Of a DNA stretch of 64,000 nt, positions 6,118-15,287 are shown in pieces. Each line of letters starts with the position of its first letter. Position 1 is the first letter of the stretch. Position numbers and translations under genes: made by a program. The DNA is taken from assembly GCF_013141775.1 (NCBI RefSeq), contig NZ_WHOB01000059.1, forward strand, positions 422,530 through 486,529, in the 5' to 3' direction. The DNA comes from Paenibacillus phytohabitans. GTDB taxonomy: Bacteria > Bacillota > Bacilli > Paenibacillales > Paenibacillaceae. The notes below the pieces were generated by a model. That model searched no databases. It was given only the letters and a program-made list of their open reading frames with translations, and had not been told where the DNA came from.

Positions 6118-9100
6118 TTACTGATCCTTCCAGCGCTGCACGGTCAGCGTGACGGTCTGTGCTCCCCCCGCCGGAGTTAGCGACCTGTTCGCAATATCTG
6201 CCCCACCGGATGCGGTCTCCACCGAAGCCCAGCTACCGCGCGTCAGCTTATATGTCACTGCTGTTCCTGCCGGAAGGCTCACGGTGATGGAGTATACACC
6301 ATCGCTGCCTTTAGTCAGCAAGTACGCCGGATCTGCTGCATTCCAGCTGTTGAAAGACCCCGTTAGATAGACTGGCCCGGATGCTGGTGTAGAACCCGGA
6401 ACGGTCACCCTGAAGGTTACGCTGTCTGCCTGCGGCTCTCCGGTGATAAGACTTCCGCCGGTCAGACTCGAGCTGCCAACATTAAAGTGATAATTGCTGC
6501 CGCCGTTATTATCCCAGGTTCCGCTGCCGTTATTAAAAGCTGCAGTCAGGCCTGTTGCGGTTCCGAGCTGGATGGTAATCGCCTTGTAACCGCTAAATGC
6601 GGATGCCTGCATCTGCACGCCCGGCGAGGTCGTCCAGACGGTTGCCCCATCCAGCTTGTAATGAATATAGGAATTGCTGTAGGCCGAATTCTTGTAATAG
6701 ATCGTGGCCGTATTGCCCACCGGCGTGGCCGTTGGCACCGGAGTCGCGGTCGGCGTAGCCGTCGGTGCCACTGTAGGCGTAGCCGTTGGCGCCACTGTCG
6801 GCGTAGCCGTTGGTGCCGCTGTAGGCGTGGCCGTTGGCGCCGCTGTCGGCGTAGCCGTCGGTGCCGCTGTCGGCGTGGCCGTCGGTGCCGCTGTAGGCGT
6901 AGCCGTCGGTGTCGCTGTCGGCGTCGCCGTTGGCGCCACTGTCGGCGTCGCGGTCGGCGTCGCGGTCGGCGTCGCGGTCGGCGTAGCCGTCGGAACAGCC
7001 GGGGCGCCAGCCTGGATTTGCCCGGTAGGGGTATAGGTCCAGGTGCCGGTGCCGAACAGATAATTGCTTCCGCCGTTGCTGTCCCAGGTTCCGCTGCCGT
7101 TATTGAAGCAGGCTTCCAGCTGGGTGGCGGAGCCGATATTGATGGTGATTTTGTTATAGCCTGCCACTTCAGCCGCAGGAATCGCTACACCCGGCGCTGT
7201 CGTCCAGGTGCCCGCAGCCGGACGGTAGTGAATGTATGGTGTGGTGTAGCCCTTCTTGTAATAGATCGTCACATTATTCCCCGCTGGTGTTGTGGCCACT
7301 GCTGCTGCACTAAGTCCGGACAGATTGCCCGAAGCGTCATACGCTTTGACCTTGTATTCATAAGTCGTAGAGGAGGACAAGCCGCTGTCTGTATACGAAG
7401 CAGACGGTGATGTGCCGATCTTGATGCCATCGCGGTAGATCTCATACCCTGTCACACGGATATTATCGGTAGCTGCATTCCATGTCAGCAAGGCCGAGGA
7501 GGCATTGACCACAGCTGCCTGAAGATTAGCCGGCACAGACGGGGCTTCCGTGTCCGGAACTGCAGGCACATCGGTAATAAACGGATGCGTGCCCTCAACG
7601 GTTCCCTGCATGCTCTCGGTATATTTTCCGTTTGCCAATGTGTATTTGCCGGCTCCGACATAGACCTGCTGGATATCGCTTTTCGTTACATTACCCTTAG
7701 CGTCTGTGGCTTCAATATAGTAGTCCACCAGCTGGTCACGATAATCCGAGATATAACTGAAATACAGATTGCCAATGTCCGTAACCGGAACCTTCTGCAT
7801 GATGGCCTTGCTGCTTGGCTGCCAGTCGACCCCGTTGATATCGGTGCTAAGGTCGCGGACCGTCATCGGGTATTCCGTCCAAGCACCGACCTTGGCAGGG
7901 TCAATATTGGATATTCCTGCTGCAGCCAGACCCGCCGGGTCATAGACCTTAAAAGTATTGTCCGCAGCATCTGCCGTCTTGTCGCGGTGTGCCCGGACCT
8001 TCACCTTGATATCGCTGATTCCGCTGGTGTCGAAAGCGTAGGTATAGATGGAGAATACATTATTGAAATGCTGCAGCGTCCAGCCCTCCGCCTTGCTGAC
8101 ATTGGCGCTGCCCGGATTGTACGGGTAACGCTGCGGCCACCATACGGAGGGGCCTGTTTTGTCTTTGGCCAGCTTTTGCGTAACATAAGGCTTGGAGAAA
8201 TACAGCGATTGGTTGAAGGACAGAGCAGGCTTCACGCTGTCATCCACATTCTCGTCGTAATAACCGAAGCCGGAGTCCATCGCCGGGAGCAGGAAATACC
8301 AGGCCAATTCAGCCGGATTGGCGCCGCCGGCATAATCGCTTGAGGTGTTCCCTTTTACCGGATAAGAGATCATCCAAGGGTTGAGCTGATTGCCCTCATA
8401 AGTCACCTCGCGGTCAATCGGATTGACCGGCTTCCAGTAATTCGGATGCTCATCCAGCCAGATCTGCTCGGCTGTCTTGGCATAATTCAGGGAAGCCTGC
8501 AGCAGGGCGAAGTTACGCTCCAGATAGTGGTACCCCTTCTCGAACGATACAGTCATGCCTTCTTCGACACCGGACAGATTCTTCTTCGGCGCATAAGAGG
8601 TGCCGTTCACCTGATTGAAGCTGGCAAACTGGCTTTTCCAGATGCCGAACGGCAGATGCCAGTGGTACCAGGTCGGATCGGAGGAGGAATCCCGGGTATC
8701 AATCCATGAGCCGTCCTGAACATGGACTACATCGGAGGCGGCTGGTGTATTATTGCGCAGATACTCGTCAATTCCCATACCGGTAACACCGCTGCTGGCA
8801 TAGGTCACATTCCCGGCATTGCGCCAGGTCTCCTCGGAACCTGCACGGCCCGAAGAATTATCCCCGTCATGCGCGACCACAAAAATCTGCTTCTGCGCGA
8901 CCAAATTCTCATACGGCTTAAGCACATCTGCTTTTACCTGGCCCAGATATCCTTCTTCCCATGACTGCGCCTGTGCAACCGGAACGCCGACCACTTTGGA
9001 TTCTGCACCGGTTGCCGGGTCCACATAACGGACCCAATGGGCAGTGGAGGCAAAAGGATACTTGTTGTAAACAACCTGCTGTTCGTTGAACATCGGTTCA

Positions 9101-9981
9101 TTCACCCAGGAGCCTACGGTGCTGACATTCTGCAGATCACTGCGGTTGGGCGGTGAGACCATCGTATCCGTGCCGGGACTGTTCAGCAGCGGATAGTCCT
9201 TAAGCGTACGGGAGAAATGGTTGTTGCCGATTACGGACCACTGAATGCCGAGCTTTTGCAGGACGGGGATTATCCGTTCAGAGAAACCCAGCTCTGTCGG
9301 GAAGAACCCCTTAGAAGACTTGTAGCTGCTTCCGAGAAAATAAGGCTGGGCCAATGTGGCTCCATGATAGATCATATCCTTGAGCAAATAGTCGTTGCCG
9401 ACCAGCGGACCCATAGAGTGATGCCCGGAGAAATGGATCAGATCGAGCATGTTGCTGCCGTTTGTTGTTTTGAGCTGATCGACGGCGGTCTTCCAGGGAG
9501 TACCCCAAGCCGGATTATTGTATCCGCTTACATTATCTTGTTGAATAATGCTGTTCACGTTATTTACAACAGATCCGGACATTGTAACATGCATCTGCGC
9601 CTGGGGATAATTGCTGTGCAGCGTGTTAGCCACGCTCCAGGGCCAGGTTAAGTACGCCCCTGTCTTGGCGTGATGTGAATAATAGGAGACCAGATCATCA
9701 TGCGGCATCGGGGAACCGTTCGGCAAATAATAGGTATATCCCGCAGGAGGGTTCTGCTTCAACTGGATGACTTCACCATCATACGTATAGCGGATCGGGC
9801 TGCCCACAGAAGCGGAATTATAGGAATTCAAGTCATAGTACGCCCAGAAATTCGGCATATGGTTGTGGTACACATGCGTAGCGGCAATATCTGCCGAGAC
9901 ATTGGTGACTGTTGCCGGAACAATCAGAAGCATGCCCAGCAGCAGGGCTGTGATTTTGCGCCAATACCTGGATTTCTTCAT
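6118..9981 (-). CDS. igtZ: Secreted GH119-type alpha-amylase with FnIII, two CBM25 and CBM20
   Basis: A 1287-residue secreted protein. Order: signal peptide about 1-32; catalytic region about 33-805; fibronectin III about 810-902; CBM25 about 903-980; Ala-Thr-Pro repeat linker about 982-1085; second CBM25 about 1088-1170; CBM20 about 1187-1286. The catalytic part has the GH57/GH119 signatures: HNHMP early, PTELGF with candidate nucleophile Glu230, and VAHDGDN with candidate acid Asp372. GH119 is founded on IgtZ of Bacillus circulans, which sits downstream of igtY as here (from memory). Likely role: hydrolysis of extracellular starch. The ATG at 9981 is preferred over TTG at 9987 because GAGAGGAG lies 10 nt upstream. 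Confidence 0.8.
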   Translation of the reverse strand: MKKSRYWRKITALLLGMLLIVPATVTNVSADIAATHVYHNHMPNFWAYYDLNSYNSASVGSPIRYTYDGEVIQLKQNPPAGYTYYLPNGSPMPHDDLVSYYSHHAKTGAYLTWPWSVANTLHSNYPQAQMHVTMSGSVVNNVNSIIQQDNVSGYNNPAWGTPWKTAVDQLKTTNGSNMLDLIHFSGHHSMGPLVGNDYLLKDMIYHGATLAQPYFLGSSYKSSKGFFPTELGFSERIIPVLQKLGIQWSVIGNNHFSRTLKDYPLLNSPGTDTMVSPPNRSDLQNVSTVGSWVNEPMFNEQQVVYNKYPFASTAHWVRYVDPATGAESKVVGVPVAQAQSWEEGYLGQVKADVLKPYENLVAQKQIFVVAHDGDNSSGRAGSEETWRNAGNVTYASSGVTGMGIDEYLRNNTPAASDVVHVQDGSWIDTRDSSSDPTWYHWHLPFGIWKSQFASFNQVNGTSYAPKKNLSGVEEGMTVSFEKGYHYLERNFALLQASLNYAKTAEQIWLDEHPNYWKPVNPIDREVTYEGNQLNPWMISYPVKGNTSSDYAGGANPAELAWYFLLPAMDSGFGYYDENVDDSVKPALSFNQSLYFSKPYVTQKLAKDKTGPSVWWPQRYPYNPGSANVSKAEGWTLQHFNNVFSIYTYAFDTSGISDIKVKVRAHRDKTADAADNTFKVYDPAGLAAAGISNIDPAKVGAWTEYPMTVRDLSTDINGVDWQPSSKAIMQKVPVTDIGNLYFSYISDYRDQLVDYYIEATDAKGNVTKSDIQQVYVGAGKYTLANGKYTESMQGTVEGTHPFITDVPAVPDTEAPSVPANLQAAVVNASSALLTWNAATDNIRVTGYEIYRDGIKIGTSPSASYTDSGLSSSTTYEYKVKAYDASGNLSGLSAAAVATTPAGNNVTIYYKKGYTTPYIHYRPAAGTWTTAPGVAIPAAEVAGYNKITINIGSATQLEACFNNGSGTWDSNGGSNYLFGTGTWTYTPTGQIQAGAPAVPTATPTATPTATPTATPTVAPTATPTATPTATPTAAPTATPTAAPTATPTAAPTATPTAAPTATPTVAPTATPTVAPTATPTATPVPTATPVGNTATIYYKNSAYSNSYIHYKLDGATVWTTSPGVQMQASAFSGYKAITIQLGTATGLTAAFNNGSGTWDNNGGSNYHFNVGSSSLTGGSLITGEPQADSVTFRVTVPGSTPASGPVYLTGSFNSWNAADPAYLLTKGSDGVYSITVSLPAGTAVTYKLTRGSWASVETASGGADIANRSLTPAGGAQTVTLTVQRWKDQ

Positions 9982-10021
9982 AAGCAACCAGCTCCTCTCT
10001 CTTCAACCACATCAGCTTATT

Positions 10022-10059
10022 TAAAAGAACGGGGGCGCCGGAATTCATCCTTTGCCCCC
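10022..10059 (-). terminator. Hairpin between the two amylase genes
   Basis: On the minus strand GGGGGC and GCCCCC pair around a 17-nt loop, followed by GTTCTTTT. It lies just after the GH13 gene and 41 bp before the GH119 gene. It may terminate part of the transcription and lower expression of the second gene. Confidence 0.6.
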
Positions 10060-10068
10060 TGTCATTCC

Positions 10069-13000
10069 TTATTGATCCTTCCAGCGCTGCACGGTCAGCG
10101 TGACGGTCTGTGCGCCGCCCGCCGGTGTGAGCGCACGATTCGCAATATCTGCTCCGCCTGATGCTGTCTCTACCGTAGCCCAGCTGCCGCGCGTCAGCTT
10201 ATACGTCACTGCCGTTCCTGCCGGGAGGTTCAAGGTGATGGAGTATACACCGTCACTGCCCTTGGTCAGTTGGTATGCGGGGTCAGCCGCGTTCCAGCTG
10301 TTGAACGACCCGGTCAGATAGACAGGCCCGCTCGCTGGAGTGGTGGCCGGAACAGTGACCCGGAAGGTCACGCTGTCCGCCTGAGGCTCTCCGGTGGTAA
10401 GGCTTCCCCCCACAAGGCTTGAGCTGCCTGCGCCAAAGTGATAATTGCTGCCGCCATTACTGTCCCAGGTTCCGCTGCCGTTATTGAACGCTGCAGTAAG
10501 TCCGGTCGCGGTTCCTAGCTCGATGGTAATCGCTTTGTAGCCGCTGAATGTGGATGCCTGCATCTGCACGCCCGGCGAGGTCGTCCAAGTGCTTGCCCCA
10601 TCCAGCTTGTAATGGATATAGGAGTTGGTATAGGCCGTATTCTTGTAGTAGATCGTCGCTGTATTCCCTACCGGAGTGGCGGTTGGCACCGGAGTTGCTG
10701 TCGGCGTAACCGTTGGTGTCGCGGTCGGTGTGACTGTTGGCGTAGCGGTAGGTGCTACTGTCGGTGTCGCGGTCGGTGTAGCTGTTGGTGTTGGTGTTGC
10801 GGTCGGCGTTGGCGTTGGCGTCACCGTTGGTGTCGCTGTCGGTGATGCGGTCGGAACAGCCGGCCCTCCTGCCTGGATCGTTCCTGTCGGAATATACGTC
10901 CAGGTACCGGTACCGAACAGATAATTGCTGCCGCCGTTGCTGTCCCAGGTGCCGCTGCCGTTATTGAAGCAGGCTTCCAGCTGGGTGGCCGCACCGATGT
11001 TGATCGTGATTTTGTTGTAACCTGCCACTTCAGCCGCAGGAATTGCTACGCCCGGCGATGTCGTCCAGGTTCCCGCAGCCGGGCGGTAGTGGATGTAAGG
11101 TGTGGTGTAGCCCTGCTTGTAATAGATCGTCACACTATTTCCGGCAGGCGTGACGATCAGTGCAGCCGCGCTGAATGCCGAGAGGTTGGCGGCGGCGTCA
11201 TACGCTTTTATCGTATACGAGTAGTTCGTACTGCCAGATAAGCCGTTGTCTGTGTAAGAGGTAGTGGCCGAGATCCCAATCTTGACCCCATTGCGGTAAA
11301 TCTCGTAACCTGTAACCCCGACATTATCGGTGGAAGCCGTCCAGGTCACAAGCGCACTGGAGGCATTCTGCACAGTGGCTGTTACATTCGCCGGAACAGA
11401 CGGCGCCTGGGTATCAACTATTGGCTGCGTCTTGGAGTAGATTTTGGCGGAGTTCGCACTGAGTGTGACTGTAATTTGCTTCCCGGTTGCCCCGCCGGAT
11501 TGTACGGTTACCGTGTCTGAGGTGTTCAACTGGTTAATCAGTACTGTTCCCACAGTCAGAGTACTTTCGGCGCGCAGCGGAATCGTAACGGTCTGCGATC
11601 CGCCCGAAGCATTACTGAATGCGGAGATGACTTCCTGTCCCACATTGGTCCCGCTGTCAATCCGGCGGGAGAACGCGTACAGGTTCTGGGCAGACCACAT
11701 TTCACGCTGGGTGCCGGTGCGCAGAGCCGGGTTGTTTTTGCGGATTTCATTAAGCTTGGCTACATGCTTGTAGGTGCTGGCGTTCTCATTGAAATAATTC
11801 TCCACCACGTTGCCGCTTGCATCACGCTTCACCATGGACCAGCGGTTCCACGTATCGGCAATGCCGCCAGTCATAATCTGGCCGTTCCCGTTGCCCTTAT
11901 TCTGTTCCGTACCCTGGAACACCACCGGGGTTCCGCGCACAGTGAAGATGAAGGACAAGGCATTCTGCAGCTTCTCTACACTGCCTCCGGCCTCTGTCAG
12001 GAAGCGGTTGCGGTCATGATTATCAATGAAGGTAACCATATGATTCGCATTGCCGTTGTAATAGGAATCAAGAGCCAGTGTACTCTTAATATTGGAATCG
12101 AAGGATTGGCCGTAAGCAAAGCTATTCAGCACGGAGAAGAACAGCGGGAAATCAAGCATGCCCCATTCCTTGCTGCTGCCGACCCAGCGGGAGACAAATT
12201 CGGCATTGCCGTCAAAATTCTCTCCGAAGGTGTTCACGCCCAGCAGCGTCTGCAGCTCCCCGATATCCGTCGGCTTCATCAGCTTGGCCGCGTCAACGCG
12301 GGCACCATCCGCACCTGTATAATCAAACCAGCCTTTAATCGAGCTGAAGATGGCCTGCTTGGCGGCAGGAACATCGAAGTCGATATCATCCAGTCCTCCC
12401 AGATCGTGATTCTCCAAATAATCCTGGGCCCACTGATCATATCTTCCGTCTGCCAGCGACCAGTTGATATCCCCGTTATGGTGATACCAGGCCGGATTAT
12501 TGAAAGGGGCAACCGGCTGCAAGGCAGGTATATCATAATAAGCCTGGGTACCCAGCATATAGTCGCCGATATGGTTCGGAACGACGTCGATGATGACCTT
12601 GATTCCGAGCGCATGCGCTGAATCTACCAGCTCCTTCAGCTTCTCTTTTGTACCGAAATAAGGATTGGCCGCATTGGGATCTTTGACATTGTAGCCGTGG
12701 TAGGCTGTGTTCTTCCCTGTCCCGTTATTCTCCCGGTTGGTCATCTGCGGTTCGGCAACCGGAGAGATCCAGATCGCCGTATAGCCCATATTATGAATAT
12801 AGGGGAGCTTATTGATAACCCCCTGCCAGTCTCCACCCTTCATATAACGAAAATCTTCTTCAGAGGTCTCTCCATAGCGGATGGCGGCTCCTGTGGCATT
12901 ATTGGAGGAGTCTCCGTCATTGAAACGGTCAACCATAATCTGATAAATCGTGTCATTCTCTGTAACCGTGCCGATACTGGCCGCTTCAGCCTTAACTGGA

Positions 13001-13080
13001 GGCAGAACAAATAAATTAATCGTGATCGAAAGAACCATGGATGTGATAAGGACGGGGATAAGCCAATGTTTACGTTTCAT
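10069..13080 (-). CDS. igtY: Secreted GH13 glucanotransferase/alpha-amylase with FnIII, two CBM25 and CBM20
   Basis: A 1003-residue secreted alpha-glucan enzyme. Order: signal peptide about 1-34; GH13 barrel about 36-460; all-beta C domain to about 555; FnIII about 558-645; CBM25 about 645-725; Thr-Pro-rich linker about 730-797; CBM25 about 805-885; CBM20 about 903-1002. GH13 regions are clear: DVVPNH (165-170), GARVDAAK with nucleophile Asp263, TFGENF with acid/base Glu287 and FIDNHD with Asp356. The order GH13 then GH119, with matching tails, resembles igtY-igtZ of Bacillus circulans, where IgtY is an isocyclomaltooligosaccharide glucanotransferase. Transferase against hydrolase cannot be decided here. 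GGGAGATGAAGA precedes the ATG. Confidence 0.78.
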   Translation of the reverse strand: MKRKHWLIPVLITSMVLSITINLFVLPPVKAEAASIGTVTENDTIYQIMVDRFNDGDSSNNATGAAIRYGETSEEDFRYMKGGDWQGVINKLPYIHNMGYTAIWISPVAEPQMTNRENNGTGKNTAYHGYNVKDPNAANPYFGTKEKLKELVDSAHALGIKVIIDVVPNHIGDYMLGTQAYYDIPALQPVAPFNNPAWYHHNGDINWSLADGRYDQWAQDYLENHDLGGLDDIDFDVPAAKQAIFSSIKGWFDYTGADGARVDAAKLMKPTDIGELQTLLGVNTFGENFDGNAEFVSRWVGSSKEWGMLDFPLFFSVLNSFAYGQSFDSNIKSTLALDSYYNGNANHMVTFIDNHDRNRFLTEAGGSVEKLQNALSFIFTVRGTPVVFQGTEQNKGNGNGQIMTGGIADTWNRWSMVKRDASGNVVENYFNENASTYKHVAKLNEIRKNNPALRTGTQREMWSAQNLYAFSRRIDSGTNVGQEVISAFSNASGGSQTVTIPLRAESTLTVGTVLINQLNTSDTVTVQSGGATGKQITVTLSANSAKIYSKTQPIVDTQAPSVPANVTATVQNASSALVTWTASTDNVGVTGYEIYRNGVKIGISATTSYTDNGLSGSTNYSYTIKAYDAAANLSAFSAAALIVTPAGNSVTIYYKQGYTTPYIHYRPAAGTWTTSPGVAIPAAEVAGYNKITINIGAATQLEACFNNGSGTWDSNGGSNYLFGTGTWTYIPTGTIQAGGPAVPTASPTATPTVTPTPTPTATPTPTATPTATPTVAPTATPTVTPTATPTVTPTATPVPTATPVGNTATIYYKNTAYTNSYIHYKLDGASTWTTSPGVQMQASTFSGYKAITIELGTATGLTAAFNNGSGTWDSNGGSNYHFGAGSSSLVGGSLTTGEPQADSVTFRVTVPATTPASGPVYLTGSFNSWNAADPAYQLTKGSDGVYSITLNLPAGTAVTYKLTRGSWATVETASGGADIANRALTPAGGAQTVTLTVQRWKDQ

Positions 13081-13169
13081 TCTTCATCTCCCTCTCATAA
13101 ATGCGTATGCACAACACTTTCTGCCAAAAAGAACAAGCTACCGTCTAGAGCCTCATTTTACTCATTTCA

Positions 13170-13185
13170 GGGAAACCGGTTTCCC
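13170..13185. promoter_or_regulatory. LacI/cre-type palindromic operator upstream of igtY
   Basis: GGGAAACCGGTTTCCC is a perfect 16-bp palindrome with a central CG step, as in LacI-family operators. It also fits 12 of 14 positions of a cre-like TGAAANCGNTTTCA. It lies about 90 bp before the GH13 start. A second half-like copy (CACCGGTTTCG) is at about 13336-13346. This suggests sugar-responsive or catabolite control; it is an inference from pattern only. Confidence 0.55.
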
Positions 13186-13366
13186 CACTAAAAATTAACA
13201 TGGACTTGTATGCGCTGTCAAGACATATAAATTGTTCTTCCTCAGAACCCGTATCCCATATAGGATAACGACTCTGCAATACGCAGAGAATCCCCCGTTT
13301 AGCATCAGCCGGCAGCATGCTCCTCCGCGGACAGGCACCGGTTTCGATTTCATTCAGAGCCACACC

Positions 13367-13403
13367 GCAAAAAGACCCCTTTCATCAAACTGAAAGAGGT
13401 CTT
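13367..13403 (-). terminator. Intrinsic terminator after fumarase
   Basis: On the minus strand AAGACCTCTTTCA and TGAAAGGGGTCTT pair around a short loop and are followed by TTTTTGCGG. It lies about 75 bp past the fumarase stop. The other DNA in 13081-13479 holds the igtY leader and its operator-like sites; no gene is seen. Confidence 0.85.
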
Positions 13404-13479
13404 ACTATCACTGAATAAATATACTATTTGATTCATATCATCCAACAAATCACTGTCACAGGGAGCATTGCTAAGCAGT

Positions 13480-15189
13480 TTATTTAAATACCGGCTCCCG
13501 GAACTGGGCCAGCTTGGCCGCGGAATCCTTCTCCACATCGGCATGCAGGCTGTTGCCATGCGCATCCATGGTGACGATAGCGGCGAATCCGTCTACCTGC
13601 AGATGCCACATGGCCTCCGGAATTCCGAACTCCATGAAATCAACCGCGTTAACCTTCTTGATGCATTCTGCATAGTACTGGGCTGCACCGCCAATGGCGT
13701 TGAGATAGACGCCGCCGTGTTCGCCTAATGCCTTCAACGTTTTCGGGCCCATCCCGCCTTTGCCGATTACGGCACGGATGCCGAATTTCTTAATGATATC
13801 GCCTTGATAAGGCTCCTCGCGGATACTGGTGGTTGGACCGGCAGCCTTCACATGCCAGCCCTCTTCATCCTTCAGCATGACCGGACCACAGTGATAGATG
13901 ACCGCACCGTTCAAGTCCACGGGAGCGTCGTGATCCATCAGATATTTGTGCAGGGCATCGCGGCCGGTGTGCATCTCGCCGGAGAGAATAACTACATCAC
14001 CAACGCGCAGGCTGCGGATATCCTCCTCGCTGATCGGCGTGGTCAGGCGGATTTCGCGCGAACCACCCGATATGGCGGAGCCTGCGGCTGCAGGTTCGAT
14101 TACCTGGCCATTACCCGGGATAGCAGCATCAGAAGCAGCTTCCCCAGTTCCTGACAAGATGGCCGGAGCCGCAGGAATCGTTGCATCCTCTGGAATCATG
14201 CCCTGCGAAATGCCGTCAGCAGCAGAGACCGCTACCGGTTCAGTTACTTGCACTAAGGCTTCTTCCCCTTCTACAGAAATGCCTGTGCCACTCTCATAGA
14301 GCCATTCCTTAATGTCCCCGGTTGCCGGATTTACCAGTATTCCCTGACGGCGGAAGGCCCAGCAGTTATAAGCTACCGAGACAAAAAAGCTCGCCGGCAG
14401 CCGGTTCATCACCCCGATTTTGCAGCCCAGCAGCGTAACTTCACCGCCGAAGCCCATCGTGCCGATGCCGAGCTTGTTGGCATTCTCCATAATGTAATCT
14501 TCCAGCTTACCCAGATCTTGGGTGGTATTCACATCCTCGACCTTGCGGAACAGCTGCTTCTTGGCCAGCTCATAGCCCGTTGTACGATCACCGCCGATGC
14601 CTACGCCAATGAAGCCTGCACTGCACCCCTGACCCTGCGCCTGATAGACCGAATGAAGAATACATTTGCGGATGCCGTCAAGATCACGTCCGGCTTTGCC
14701 CAGCCCCTCCAGCTCTGCCGGGAGACTGTACTGAATATTCTTATTCTCGCAGCCGCCGCCCTTCAGAATGAGCCTTACATCAATGCCTTCCTCTTCCCAC
14801 TGCTCGAAATGAATCACCGGCGTGCCTGCACCCAGATTGTCCCCGCTGTTCTCGCCTGTAAGGGAATCTACGGAATTGGGCCGCAGCTTGCCGTTCTTCG
14901 TCGCCCGGATTATCGCGCTATGAATATCCTTCTTCATCTCTATCTGATTCACGCCTACCGGCGTATGAATTATAAAAGTCGGCATCCCTGTATCCTGGCA
15001 GATCGGCGATACCTGGAGCTCGGCCATGCCGATATTCTGGGCAATCGTGGTCAGCGCCAGTCCGGAGCGGGTCGCCTTGTCTTCCAGCGCACGCCCTTTA
15101 GCAACCGCCCGGCGGACATCACCCGGCAAATTCGTGGAGGTCTCTACGATCAGATTATAAATGCTGTCTTCAAAATGCTGCATCTTCAT
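13480..15189 (-). CDS. fumA: Class I fumarate hydratase ([4Fe-4S])
   Basis: Fumarase interconverting fumarate and malate in the TCA cycle, 569 residues. The N-terminal alpha domain has the conserved SPICQDTGMP, GGGCENKN and QGQGCSAGF segments. Candidate cluster ligands by spacing are Cys64, Cys189 and Cys276. The C-terminal beta domain has GDVVILSGEMHTGRDALHKY and GKGGMG. Between the domains (about 305-380) lies an unusually long Ala/Pro/Gly-rich linker that makes the protein longer than I expect for this family. AGAGGAG precedes the ATG at 15189. The gene is monocistronic by context, with its own terminator. Conversion of fumarate here would feed mdh in the same window. Confidence 0.92.
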   Translation of the reverse strand: MKMQHFEDSIYNLIVETSTNLPGDVRRAVAKGRALEDKATRSGLALTTIAQNIGMAELQVSPICQDTGMPTFIIHTPVGVNQIEMKKDIHSAIIRATKNGKLRPNSVDSLTGENSGDNLGAGTPVIHFEQWEEEGIDVRLILKGGGCENKNIQYSLPAELEGLGKAGRDLDGIRKCILHSVYQAQGQGCSAGFIGVGIGGDRTTGYELAKKQLFRKVEDVNTTQDLGKLEDYIMENANKLGIGTMGFGGEVTLLGCKIGVMNRLPASFFVSVAYNCWAFRRQGILVNPATGDIKEWLYESGTGISVEGEEALVQVTEPVAVSAADGISQGMIPEDATIPAAPAILSGTGEAASDAAIPGNGQVIEPAAAGSAISGGSREIRLTTPISEEDIRSLRVGDVVILSGEMHTGRDALHKYLMDHDAPVDLNGAVIYHCGPVMLKDEEGWHVKAAGPTTSIREEPYQGDIIKKFGIRAVIGKGGMGPKTLKALGEHGGVYLNAIGGAAQYYAECIKKVNAVDFMEFGIPEAMWHLQVDGFAAIVTMDAHGNSLHADVEKDSAAKLAQFREPVFK

Positions 15190-15287
15190 TCAGTCTCCTC
15201 TCCATCTGTTTCAAGCTGCCCTAACTCTGTTACAATTAGTTATTATCATATCATATTAAGCCGCTCATGAAAGGGGTTACTTAAAAA

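Noticed and set aside
6487..7410. Long plus-strand frame rich in Arg/Cys across igtZ
   Set aside because: It is the complement of the CBM25 and Ala-Thr-Pro linker coding DNA; the repeats keep frames open by periodicity.
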